A DNA stretch of 64,000 bases, from assembly GCF_020497125.1 (NCBI RefSeq), contig NC_059081.1, forward strand, positions 62,702,768 to 62,766,767, in the 5' to 3' direction. Below, in pieces: positions 22,801 through 34,000 of the stretch. Made by a program: the position numbers and the translations under genes. Each line of letters starts with the position of its first letter. The stretch's first letter is position 1. Source of the stretch: Mauremys mutica (Eukaryota > Chordata > Testudines > Geoemydidae). Below the pieces are notes generated by a model that saw nothing but the letters and a program-made list of their open reading frames with translations, ran no database searches and was not told the DNA's origin.

Positions 22801-25084
22801 GCCACCCTGCTATCCGCTCCTCTCCGTCAGCCAATCTGCTATCCGCTCCTCTCCGTCAGCCAATCTGCTATCCGCTCCTCTCCGCCAGCCACCCTGCTAT
22901 CCGCTCCTCTCCGCCAGCCACCCTGCTACCTGCTCCTGTGTCAGCCAATCTGCTATCCGCTCCTCTCCGCCAGCCAATCTGCTATCCTCTCCTGTGTCAG
23001 CCAATCTGCTATCGGCTCCTCTCCATCAGCCAATCTGCTATACGCTCCTCTCCGTCAGCCAGCCTGCTATCCGCCCCTCTTGGCCGGCCACCCTACTATC
23101 CGCTCCTCTTCGCCAGCCACCCTGCTATCCGCTCCTTTCCGTCAGCCACCCTGCTATCCACTCCTGTGTCAGCCAATCTGATATCCGCTTCTCTCTGTCA
23201 GGCAATCTGCTATCTGCTCCTCTTTGCCAGGCAATCTGCGATCCGCTCCTCTCCGCCAGCCACCCTGCGATCCGCTCCTCTCCGCCAGCCACCCTGCGAT
23301 CCGCTCCTCTCCGCCAGCCACCCTGCTATCCGCTCCTCTCCGCCACCCACCCTGCTATCCGCTCCTCTCCGCCAGCCAATCTGCTATCCGCTCCACTCCT
23401 CCAGTCAATCTGTTATCCACTCCTGTGTCAGCCAATCTGCTATCCGCTCCTCTCCGCCAACCAATCTGCTCTCTGCTCCTGTGCCAGCCACCCTGCTATC
23501 CGCTCCTGTGTCAGCCACCCTACTATCCGCTCCTGTGTCAGCCACCCTGCTATACGCTCCTCTCCGCCAGCCAATCCGCTGTTCTCCGACAGCCAGTCTG
23601 CTATCCGCTCCTCTCCGCCAGCCGATGTGCTATCCACCCCTCTCCGCCAGCCGATGTGCTATCCGCCCATCTCCGCAAGCCAATCTGCTCTCCGCTCCTC
23701 TCCTCCAGCCACCCTGGTATCCGTTCCTCTCCGCCAGCCACCCTGCTATCCGTTCGTCTACGCCAGCCAATCTGCTATCCGCTCCTCTCCGCCAGCCAAT
23801 CTGCTATCCGCTCCTTTCCGCCAGACCACCCTGTTATCCGCTCCTCTCCGTCAGCCACCCTGCTATCAGATCTTCTCCGCCAGCCACCCTGTTATCCGCT
23901 CCTCTCCGCCAGCCAATCTGCTATCCGATCCTCTCCGCCAACGACCCTGCTATCCGCTCCTATCCTCCAACCACCCTGCTATCCGCTGCTCTCCGCCAAC
24001 CACCCTGCTATCCGCTCCTCTCCGTCAGCCAATCTGCTATCCGCTCCTGTGTCAGCCAATCTGCTATCCGCTCTTCTCCGTCAGCCAATCTGCTATCCGC
24101 TCCTCTCCGCCAGCCAATCTGGTATCCGATCCTGTGTCAGCCAATGTGCTATCCACTCCTCTCCGCCACCCACCCTGCAATCCGCTCCTCTCTGCCACCC
24201 ACCCTGCTATCCGCTCCTCTCCACCAGCCAAACTGCTATCCGCTCCTCTCCGCCAGTCAATCTGCTATCTGCTCCTCTCCGCCATTCAATATGCTATCCG
24301 CTCCTGTGTCAGCCAATCTGCTATCCGCTCCTCTCCGCCAACCACCCTGCTATCCACTCCTCTCTGCCAACCCTCCTGCTATCCGCTCCTGTGTCAGCCA
24401 CCCTCCTATCCGCTCCTCTCCGTCAGGCAATCTGCTATCCGCTAGTCTCCACCAGCCACACTGCTATCCTCTCCTCTCCACCAGCCAATCTGCTATCCGC
24501 TCCTCTTTTCCAGCCAATCTGCTATCCGCTTGTCTCCGCCACACACCCTGCTATCCGCTCCTCTCCGCCACCCACCCTTCTATCCGCTCCTGTGTCAGCC
24601 AATCTGCCATCCTCTCCTGTCCGCCAGCCACCCTTTATCCTCTCCTCTCCGCCAGCCAATCTGCTATCCGCTCCTGTGTCAGCCACCCTACTAACCGCTC
24701 CTCTCCGCCGGCCAATCTGATCTCCGTTCCTCTAAGCCAGCCAATCTGCTGTCCGCTCCTCTCCGCCAGGAATTCTCCTAACCGCAACTCTCCGCCAGCC
24801 AATCTGCTATCCGCTCCTGTCCGCCATCCAATCTGCTATCCGCTCCTCTCCGCCAGCCAATCTGCTATCAGATCCTGTGTCAGCCAATCTGCTATCCACT
24901 CCTCTCCGCCAACCACCCTGCTATGCGCTCTTCTCCGCCAGTCAATCTGCTATCCGCTCCTCTCCCCCAGCCACCCTGCTATCCGCTCCTGTGTCAGCCA
25001 ATCTGCTAGCCACTCCTCTCCGTCAGCCAATCTGCTATCCGCTCCTGTGTCAGCCAATCTGCTATCCGCTCCTCTCCGCCAGCC
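22801..25084 (+). repeat. Satellite array block S3, plus orientation
   Basis: This is a short plus-orientation block of mixed 29-bp and 27-bp monomers, more heterogeneous than S1 (frequent CTCCGTCAG, CTTTGCCAG and CCACCCACC variants). It lies between the Gypsy fragment and element B copy 2. The rare GAATTC monomer shared with S1 lies at 24768-24800. Confidence 0.95.
24768..24800 (+). repeat. Second copy of the rare GAATTC monomer variant
   Basis: The unit carries AGGAATTCTCCTAACCGCAA, matching the variant at 8331. It is about 0.3 kb upstream of element B copy 2, whereas the S1 copy is about 1.9 kb upstream of B copy 1. The intervening satellite has therefore changed length since the blocks were duplicated. 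Confidence 0.75.
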
Positions 25085-25292
25085 CCTTAAAATCCCTATG
25101 TCCCGCTTGCCCCAAGCTGAGCGTAAGTAATTGCAGGCCATTACAGGCCAGCTTGATATACAAATTACCTTGTTGTTTTGACCTGTTGTATTTGGAAAAG
25201 ATTATAGTTGGTATAATGACCCTACTCTTGTTAGAGGACTGGTGCAAGGGGATGAATATTGACCCCAGGAACTGTCTTCTGGTAACGGGGGT
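25085..25292 (+). other. Stub joined to LTR B copy 2
   Basis: This has the same sequence as the stub at 10255, with a 9-bp deletion near its start relative to copies 1 and 3 (GAGTTAGCT in copy 1 is absent). In this copy the open frame runs uninterrupted from the satellite through the stub and ends inside the LTR. Confidence 0.5.
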
Positions 25293-26071
25293 TGTCATAA
25301 ATAGTTAGTAAAGGGTTAAGGTTTTTTTCTACCTGTAAAGGGTTAACAAGCAGTACCTGTGAACACCTGACCAGAGGACCAATCAGGGACAAGGGATTTT
25401 CAAATCTCTGTGGATGGAAGTTTTTTTTTCTGTTCTTTGTGTTAGAGAGTCTCTCTTGGGAGTTAAGGGAGTCCAGACATCTTAATCAAGTCCTCCCAGG
25501 TTTCTTCAATAAATTCTTCTATTCAAGCTAGTGAGTATTAGCAAGGAACTAGTATTCTTATACTTTTATTTCTGTATTTGCAATTCTGTGTTTTGCTATA
25601 GAATTTCTTTAATTCTGTACTGTTATTGCTTTTACTGAGAAAGAAAGGAGGGGGGATTCTCTCCAGAGATTGATAAGTTTAGACCCTGTGTATTGCTCCA
25701 TCTTGGTATTGCAGAGACAGTATACTTTCTTTTATTCTGTAATAAATCTTTTCTGTTAAGGACTTGCTTGATCTTTCCTTGGGTGAATTCTCAGGGAAAG
25801 GGGAGGAGGGAGGAGGAAGTCATCCCTCTGTAGTTGGATCCCGGTATCTCTCCTAGGAAAATGGAGCGGGGAGGAAGCAGGGGGGAATGGTTTATTTCTC
25901 TTAGGTGTAAGAAATCCAAGGATTTTGGGGAAGAACTGTGTCCCAATACAAGTACATTATTGGGTGGTGGCAGCTTTTAACAGATCTAAACTATGAGTTT
26001 AGTTTAGGGGAGTCCATGCAGGTTCCCATCTTGGAACCTAACAGCTCTAAGTGGGGAATAAACCTATGACC
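25293..26071 (+). mobile_element. LTR family B, copy 2, at a plus-to-minus orientation switch
   Basis: This 779-bp element begins TGTCATAAATAG and ends TATGACC, with AATAAA at 25741-25746. It is closely similar to copies 1 and 3 and has the same right junction (CTATGAAAGCAGGG into minus satellite). Identical junctions at three sites argue for duplication of the whole block rather than three independent insertions. Confidence 0.75.
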
Positions 26072-27961
26072 TATGAAAGCAGGGTGGCTGACACAGGAGC
26101 GGATAGCAGGGTGGCTGGCGGAGAGGAGCGGATAGCAGGGTGGCTGGCGGAGAGGAGCGGATAGCAGATTGGTTGGCGGAGAGGCGCGGATAGCAGATTG
26201 GCTGGCGGAGAGGAGCGGATAGCAGGGTGGTTGGCGGAGAGGGGCGGATAGCAAGGTGGATGGTGGAGAGAGGCGTATAGCAGGGTGGCTGACGGAGAGG
26301 GGCGGATAGCAGGGTGGCTGACGGAGAGGGGCGGATAGCAGATTGGCTGACACAGCAGCGGATAGCAGGGTTGCTGGCGGAGAGGAACGGATAGTAGGGT
26401 GGCTGGAGCAGAGGAGCGGATAGCAGATTGGCTGGCGGAGAGGGGCGGATAGCAGATTGGCTGACGTAGAGGAGCGGATAGCAGGGTGGCTGGCTGAGAA
26501 GAGCGGATAGCAGGGTGGCTGGCGGAGAGGTACGGATAGCAGAGTGGCTGGCGGAGACGATCGGATTGCAGGGTGGCTGGCGGAGACGAGCGGATAGCAG
26601 GGTGTCTGGCGGAGAGGAGCGGATATCAGATTGGCTGACATAGAGGATCGGATAGCAGATTGGCTGACATAGAGGAGCGGATAGTAGGGTGGCTAGTGGA
26701 GAGGAGCGGATAGCAGGGTGGCTAGCGGAGAGGAGAGGATAGCAGGGTGGCTAGCGGAGAGGAGAGGATAGCAGGGTGGCTAGCGGAGAGGAGAGGATAG
26801 CAGATTGGCTGGCGGAGAGGAGAGGATAGCAGATTGGCTGGCGGAGAGGAGAGGATAGCAGGGTGGCTGGCGGAGAGGAGCGGATAGCAGGGTGGCTGGC
26901 AGAGAGGAGCGGATAGCAGGGTGGCTGGCTGAGAAGAGCGGATAGCAGGGTGGCTGGCGGAGAGGTGCGGATAGCAGGGTGGCTGGCGGAGAGGTGCGGC
27001 TAGCAGGGTGGATGGCGGAGACGATCGTATTGCAGGGTGGCTGGCGGAGACGAGCGGGTAGCAGGGTGTCTGGCGGAGAGGAGCGGATAGCAGATTGGCT
27101 GACATAGAGGATAGGATAGCAGATTGGCTGACATAGAGGAGCGGATAGTAGGGTGGCTAGCGGAGAGGAGCGGATAGCAGGGTGGCTAGCGGAGAGGAGC
27201 GGATAGCAACTTGGCTGGCGGAGAGGAGCGGATAGCAGGGTGGCTGGCGGAGAGGAGCGGATAGCAGGGTGGCTGGCGGAGAGGAGCGGATAGCAGGGTG
27301 GCTGGCGGAGAGGAGCGGATAGCAGGGTGGCTGGCGGAGAGGAGCGGATAGCAGGGTGGCTGGCTGAGAAGAACGGATAGCAGGGTGGCTGGCTGAGAAG
27401 AGTGGATAGCAGGGTGGCCTGCGGAGAAGAGCGGATTACAGAGTGGCCGGCTGAGAAGAGCGGATAGCAGGGTGGCCTATCTGAGAAGAGCGGATAGCAG
27501 ATTGGCCAGTGGAGAGGAGGGATAGCAGATTGACCGGCGGAGAGGAGTGGATCGCTGGGTGGCTGGCGGAGAGGAGCGGATCGCAGGGTGGCTGGCGGAG
27601 AGGAGCGGATAGCAGGGTTGCTGGTGGAGAAGAGCGGATAGCAGGGTGGCTGGCTGAGAAGAGCGGATAGCAGGGTGGCTGACGGAGAGGAGCGGATAGC
27701 AGGGTGGCTGACACAGGACAGCGGATAGCTGGGTAGCTGGCGGAGAGGAGCAGATAGCAGAGCGGCTGACACGGGGGAGCGGATAGCAAAGTGGCTGACA
27801 CGGGGGAGCGGATAGCAGAGTGTCTGATACGGGGGAGCGGATAGCAGAGTGACTGGCGGAGAACAGCGGATAGCAGGGTGGCTGGCGGAGAGTAGCGGAT
27901 AGCAGTGGTTGGCGTAGAGGAGCGAATAGCAGTGTGGCTGGCTGAGAGAGCAGATAGCAGG

Positions 27962-28537
27962 GTGGCTGGCGGAGAAGAGCGGATAGCAGGGTGGCTGACA
28001 TAGAGGAGAGGATAGCAGGGTGGCTGGCGGAGAGGTGCGGATAACGGTGGCTGGCGGAGAGGAGCGGATAGCAGGGTGGCTGGCGGAGGGGAGCGGATAG
28101 CAGGGGTGCTGGTAGAGAGCAGCGGATAGCAGGGGTGCTGGCGGAGAGCAGCTGATAACAGGGTGGCTGGCGGAGAACAGCGGATAGTAGGGTGGCTGGC
28201 GGAGAAGAGCGGATAGCAGGTTGGCCGGCGGAGAATAGCGGATAGCAGGGTGGCTGGCGGAGAAGAGCGGATAGCAGGGTGGCTGACATAGAGGAGAGGA
28301 TAGCAGGGTGGCTGGCGGAGAGGTGCGGATAACGGTGGCTGGCGGAGAGGAGCGGATAGCAGGGTGGCTGGCGGAGGGGAGCGGATAGCAGGGGTGCTGG
28401 TAGAGAGCAGCGGATAGCAGGGGTGCTGGCGGAGAGCAGCTGATAGCAGGGTGGCTGGCGGAGAACAGCGGATAGTAGGGTGGCTGGCGGAGAAGAGCGG
28501 ATAGCAGGTTGGCCGGCGGAGAATAGCGGATAGCAGG
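27962..28537 (-). repeat. Tandem duplication of a 288-bp, ten-monomer segment
   Basis: An ordered set of variants is repeated almost unchanged: GACATAGAGGAGAGG, GGTGCGGATAACGGTGG, GGAGGGGAGCGG, GGTGCTGGTAGAGAGC and GGCCGGCGGAGAATAGC. The anchor GGCTGACATAGAGGAGAGG starts at 27993 and 28281, 288 bp apart. The few differences (for example GATAACAGG versus GATAGCAGG) indicate a recent event. Confidence 0.8.
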
Positions 28538-31449
28538 GTGGCTGGCGGAGAAGAGCGGATAGCAGGGTGTCTGGCGGAGAAGAGCATATAGCAGGGTGGC
28601 TGGCTGAGAAGAGCGCATAGCAGGGTGGCTGGCGGAGAGGAGCGGATAGCAGGGTAGCTGGCGGAGAGGAGCGGATAGCAGGGTAGCTGGCGGAGAGGAG
28701 CGGATAGCAGAGTGGCTGGCGGAGAGGAGCGGATAGCAGGGTGGCTGACGGAGAGGAGCGGATAGCAAGGTGGCTGACGGAGAGGAGCGGATAGCTGGGT
28801 GACTGGCGGAGAGGAGCAGATAGCAGAGTGGCTGACACGGGGGAGCGGATAGCAGAGTGGCTAACACTGGGGAGCGGATTGCAGAGTGGCTAACACGGGG
28901 GAGCGGATAGCAGAGTGGGTGGCAGATTGCAGCCAATAGCAGGGTGGCTGGCGGAGAACAGTGGATACCAGGGTTGCTGGCGGAGAGGAGCGGATAACAG
29001 GGTGGCTGGCGGAGAACAGCGTATAGCAGGGTGGCTGGCGGAGAGCAGCGGATAGCAGGGTGGCTGGCGGAGAGCAGCGGATTGCAGGTTGGCTGGCGGA
29101 GAAGAGCGGATAGCAGGGTGGCTGGCGGAGAAGAGCGGATAGCAGGGTGGCTGGCGGAGAAGAGCGGATAGCAGGGTGGCTGGCTGAGAAGAGCGGATAG
29201 CAGGGTGGCTGGCGGAGAAGAGCGGATAACAGGGTGGCTGGCGGAGAACAGCGTATAGCAGGGTGGCTGGCGGAGAGCAGCGGATAGCAGGGTGGCTGGC
29301 GGAGAGCAGCGGATTGCAGGTTGGCTGGCGGAGAAGAGCGGATATCAGGGTGGCTGGCGGAGAAGAGCGGATAGCAGGGTGGCTGGCGGAGAGGAGCGGA
29401 TAGCAGAGTGGCTGACACGGGGGAGCGGACAGCAGAGTGGCTGGGAGAGCCCAGCGGATAGCAGGGTGGCTGGCGGAGAGGAGCGGATAGCAGGGTGGCT
29501 GGCGGAGAAGAACGGATAGCAGTGTGGCTGGCGGAGAGGAGCGGATAGCAGGGTGGCTGACGGAGAGGAGCGGATAGCAGGGTAGCTGACACAGCACAGC
29601 GGATAGCTGGGTGGATGGCGGAGAGGAGCAGATAGCAGAGTGACTGACACGGGGGAGCGGATAGCAGAGTGACTAACACTGGGGAGCGGATTGCAGAGTG
29701 GCTAACACGGGGGAACGGATAGCAGAGTGGGTGGCAGATCGCAGCCGATAGCAGGGTGGCTGGCGGAGAACAGCGGATACCAGGGTGTCTGGCGGAGAGG
29801 AGCGGATAACAGGGTGGCTGGTGGAGAAGAGCGGATAGCAGGGTGGCTGGCTGAGAAGAGCGGATAGCAGGGTGGCTGGCTGAGAAGAGCGGATAGCAGG
29901 GTGGCTGGCTGAGAAGAGCGGATAGCAGGGTGGCTGGCGGAGAGGAGCGGATAGCAGAGTGGCTGACACGGGGGAGCGGATAGCAAATTGGCTGACACGG
30001 GGGAGCGGATAGCAGAGTGTCTGATACGGGGGAGCGGATAGCAGAGTGTCTGATACGGGGGAGCGGATAGCAGAGTGGCTGGCGGAGAACAGCGGATACC
30101 AGGGTGGCTGGCGGAGAGTAGCCGATAGCAGTGTGGTTGGCGGAGAGGAGCGAATAGCAGGGTGGCTGACACAGGAGAGCGGATAGCTGGGTGGCTGGCG
30201 GAGAGGAGCGGAAAGCAGAGTGGCTGACACGGGGGAGCGGATAGCAAAGTGGCTGACACGGGGGAGCGGACAGCAGAGTGTCTGATACGGGGGAGCGGAT
30301 AGCAGAGTGGCTGGCTGAGAAGAGCGGATAGCAGAGTGGCTGGCGGAGAGGAGCGGATACCAGGGTGGCTGGCTGACAAGAGCGTATAGCAGGGTGGCTG
30401 GCTGAGAAGAGCGGTTAGCAGGGTGGCTGGCGGAGAGTAGCGGATAGCAGATTGGCTCACATAGATTAGCAGAAATCAGGGTAGCTGGCGGAGAGCAGCG
30501 GATAGCAGGGTGGCTGGCGGAGAAGAGCATATAGCAGGGTGGCTGGCTGAGAATAGCGGATAGCAGGGTGTCTGGCGGAGAGGAGCGGATAGCAGGGTAG
30601 CTGGCGGAGAGGAGCGGATAGCAGGGTGGCTGGCGGAGAGGAGCAGATCGCAGTGTGGCTGGCGTAGGGGAACGGATATCAGGGGTGCTGGCGGAGAGCA
30701 GCTGATAACAGGGTGGCTGGCGGAGACGAGCGGATAGCAGGGTGGCTGGCGGAGAACAGCGGATAGCAGGGTGGCTGGCGGAGAAGAGCGGATAGCAGGT
30801 TGGCTAGCGGAGAAGAGCGGATAGCAGGGTGGCTGGCGGAGATTAGCAGATAGCAGGGTGGCTGGCGGTGAGGAGCGGATAGCAGGGTGGCTGGCGGAGA
30901 GGAGCGGATAGCAGGGTGGCTGGAGGAGAGGAGCGGATAGCAGGGTGGCTGGCGGAGAGGAGCGGAGAGCAGGAGTGCTGGCAGAGAGCAGCGGATAGCA
31001 GGGTGGCTGGCGGAGAAGAGCGGATAGCAGGGTGGCTGGCGGAGAAGAGCGGATAGCAGGGTGGCTGGCGGAGAGGAGCGGATAGCAGGGTGGCTGGCGG
31101 TGAGGAGCGGATAGCAGGGTGGCTGGCGGTGAGGAGCGGATAGCAGGGTGGCTGGCGGTGAGGAGCGGATAGCAGGGTGGCTGGCGGAGAGGAGCGGATA
31201 GCAGGGTGGCTGGCGGAGAGGAGCGGATAGCAGGGTGGCTGGCGGAGAAGAGCGGATAGCAGGGTGGCTGGCGGAGAAGAGCGGATAGCAGGGTGGCTGG
31301 CTGAGAAGAGCGGATAGCAGGGTGGCTGGCTGAGAAGAGCGGATAGCAGAGTGGCTGGCGGAGAGGAGCGGATAGCAGGGTGGCTGGCTGAGAAGAGCGG
31401 ATAGCAGGGTGGCTGGCTGAGAAGAGCGGATAGCAGGGTGTCTGGCGGA

Positions 31450-34000
31450 GAGGAGCGGATAGCAGATTGCCTCACGTAGATTAGCAGATAGCAGGGTAGC
31501 TGGCGGAGAGCAGAAGATAGCAGGGTGGCTGGCGGAGAGGAGCGCATAGCAGGGTGTCTGGCGGAGACTAGCGGATAACAGGGTGGCTGGAGGAGAGGAG
31601 CGGACAACAGGGTGGCTGGCGGAGAGGAGCGGACAGCAGGGTGGCTGGCGGAGAGGAGCGGATAGCAGGGTGTCTGGCGGAGAGGAGCGGATAGCAGATT
31701 GGCTGACATAGAGGAGCGGATAGCAGATTGGCTGACATAGAGGAGCGGATAGCAGGGTGGCTAGCGGAGAGGAGCGGATAGCAGTGGGGCTAGCGGAGAG
31801 GAGCGGATAGCAACTTGGCTGGCGGAGAGGAGCGGATAGCAGATTGGCTGGCGTAGAGGAGCGGAGAGCTGGGTGGCTGGCGTAGGGGAGCGGAGAGCAG
31901 GGTGGCTGGCGGAGAGGAGCGGAGAGCAGGGTGGCTGGCGGAGGGGAGCGGAGAGCAGGGTGGCTGGCGGAGGGGAGCGGAGAGCAGGGTGGCTGGCAGA
32001 GAGGAGCGGATAGCAGGGTGGCTGACACTGGAGCGGATAGCAGGGTGGCTGACACTGGAGCGGATAGCAGGGTGGCTGACACTGGAGCGGATAGCAGGGT
32101 GGCTGACACAGGAGCGGATAGCAGGGTGGCTGGCGGAGAGGAGCGGATAGCAGGGTGGCTGGCGGAGAGGAGCGGATAGCAGGGTGGCTGGCGGAGAGGA
32201 GCGGATAGCAGGCTGGCTGAGACAGGAGAGTGGATATATGGGTGGCTGGCGGAGAGGAGCGGATAGCAGTGTGTTTGACGGAGAGGAGTGGATAGAAGGG
32301 TAGCTGCCACAGGAGCGAATATCAGGGTGGCTGACACAGGAGCGGATAGCAGGGTGGCTTGCCGAGAAGAGCGGATAGCAGGTTGGCTGACACAGGAGCG
32401 GATAGCAGATTGGCTGGCGGAGAGGAGCAGATAGAAGATTGGCTGGCGGAGAGGAACGGAGAGCAGATTGGCTGGCGGAGAGCAGAGGATAGCAGGGTGC
32501 CTGGCGGAGAGGAGCGGATAGCAGGGTGGCTGGCGGAGAAGAGCGGATAGCAGGGTGGCTGGCGGAGAAGAGCGGATAGCAGGGTGGCTGGCTGAGAAGA
32601 GCGGATAGCAGGGTGGCTGGCTGAGAACAGCGGATAGCAGGGTGGCTGGCTGAGAACAGCGGATAGCAGGGTGGCTCGCAGAGAAGAGCGGATAGCAGGG
32701 TGGCTGGAGGAGAGGAGCGGATAGTAGGGTGGCTGGCGGAGAGGAGCGGATAGCAGGGTGGCTGGCGGAGAGGAGCGGATAGCAGGGTGGCTGGCGGAGA
32801 GGAGCGGATACCAGGGTGGCTGGCTGAGAAGAGCGGATAGCAGGGTGTCTGGCGGAGAGGAGCGGATAGCAGATTGCCTCACATAAATTAGCGGATAGCA
32901 GGGTAGCTGGCGGAGAGCAGCAGATTGCAGGGTGGCTGGCGGAGAGGAGCGGATAGCAGGGTGGCTGGCGGAGACTAGCGGATAACATGGTGGCTGGCGG
33001 AGTGGAGCGGACAACAGGGTGGCTGGCGGAGAGGAGCGGATAGCATGGTGTCTGGCTGAGAGGAGCGGATAGCAGATTGGCTGACATAGAGGAGCGGATA
33101 GCAGATTGGCTGACATAGAGGAGCGGATAGCAGGGTTGCTAGCGGAGAGGAGCGGATAGCAGTGGGGCTAGCGGAGAGGAGCGGATATCAACTTGTCTGG
33201 CGGAGAAGAGCGGATAGCAGATTGGTTGGCGTAGAGGAGTGGAGAGCTGGGTGGCTGGCGTAGGGGAGCGGAGAGCAGGGTGGCTGGCGGAGAGGAGCGG
33301 AGAGCAGCGTGGCTGGCGGAGGGGAGCGGAGAGCAGGGTGGCTGGCGGAGAGGAGCGGATAGCAGGGTGGCTGGCGGAGAGGAGCGGATAGCAGGGTGGC
33401 TGACACTGGAGAGGATAGCAGGGTGGCTGACAGTGGCGCGGACAGCAGAGTGGCTGACACAGGAGCGGAGAGCAGGGTGGCTGGCGGAGAGGAGCGGATA
33501 GCTAGGTGGCTGGCGCAGAGGAGCGGATAGCAGGCTGGCTGAGACAGGAGAGTGGATATATGGGTGGCTGGCGGAGAGGAGCGGATAGCAGTGTGGTCGA
33601 CGGAGAGGAGCGGATAGCAGGGTAGCTGCCACAGGAGCGGATAGCAGGGTGGCTGACACAGGAGCGGATAGCAGGGTGGCTTGCCGAGAGGAGCGGATAG
33701 CAGGGTGGCTGACACAGGAGCGGATAGCAGATTGTCTGGCGGAGAGGAGCAGATAGAAGATTGGCTGGCGGAGAGGAGCGGATAGCAGATTGGCTGGCGG
33801 AGAGCAGAGGATAGCAGGGTGCCTGGCGGAGAGGAGCGGATAGCAGGGTGTCTGGCGGAGAAGAGCGGATAGTAGGGTTGCTGTCGGAGAGGAGCGGATA
33901 GCAGGGTGGCTGGCGGAGAGGTGTCCATCGTGGCTGACACAGGAGCAGATAGCAGATTGGCCAGCGGAGAGGAGCGGATATCAGATTGGCTGGCGGAGAG
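31450..34000 (-). repeat. Tandem duplication of about 1.35 kb within S4
   Basis: Rare markers recur in the same order. CAGTGGGGCTAGCGG is at 31782 and 33160 (1,378 bp apart). GACAGGAGAGTGGATATAT is at 32221 and 33543 (1,322 bp apart). The shorter second spacing reflects fewer GACACTGGAGCGG units in the second copy. A more diverged relative of the TCACATAGATTAGC marker also occurs near 30450. Confidence 0.7.
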
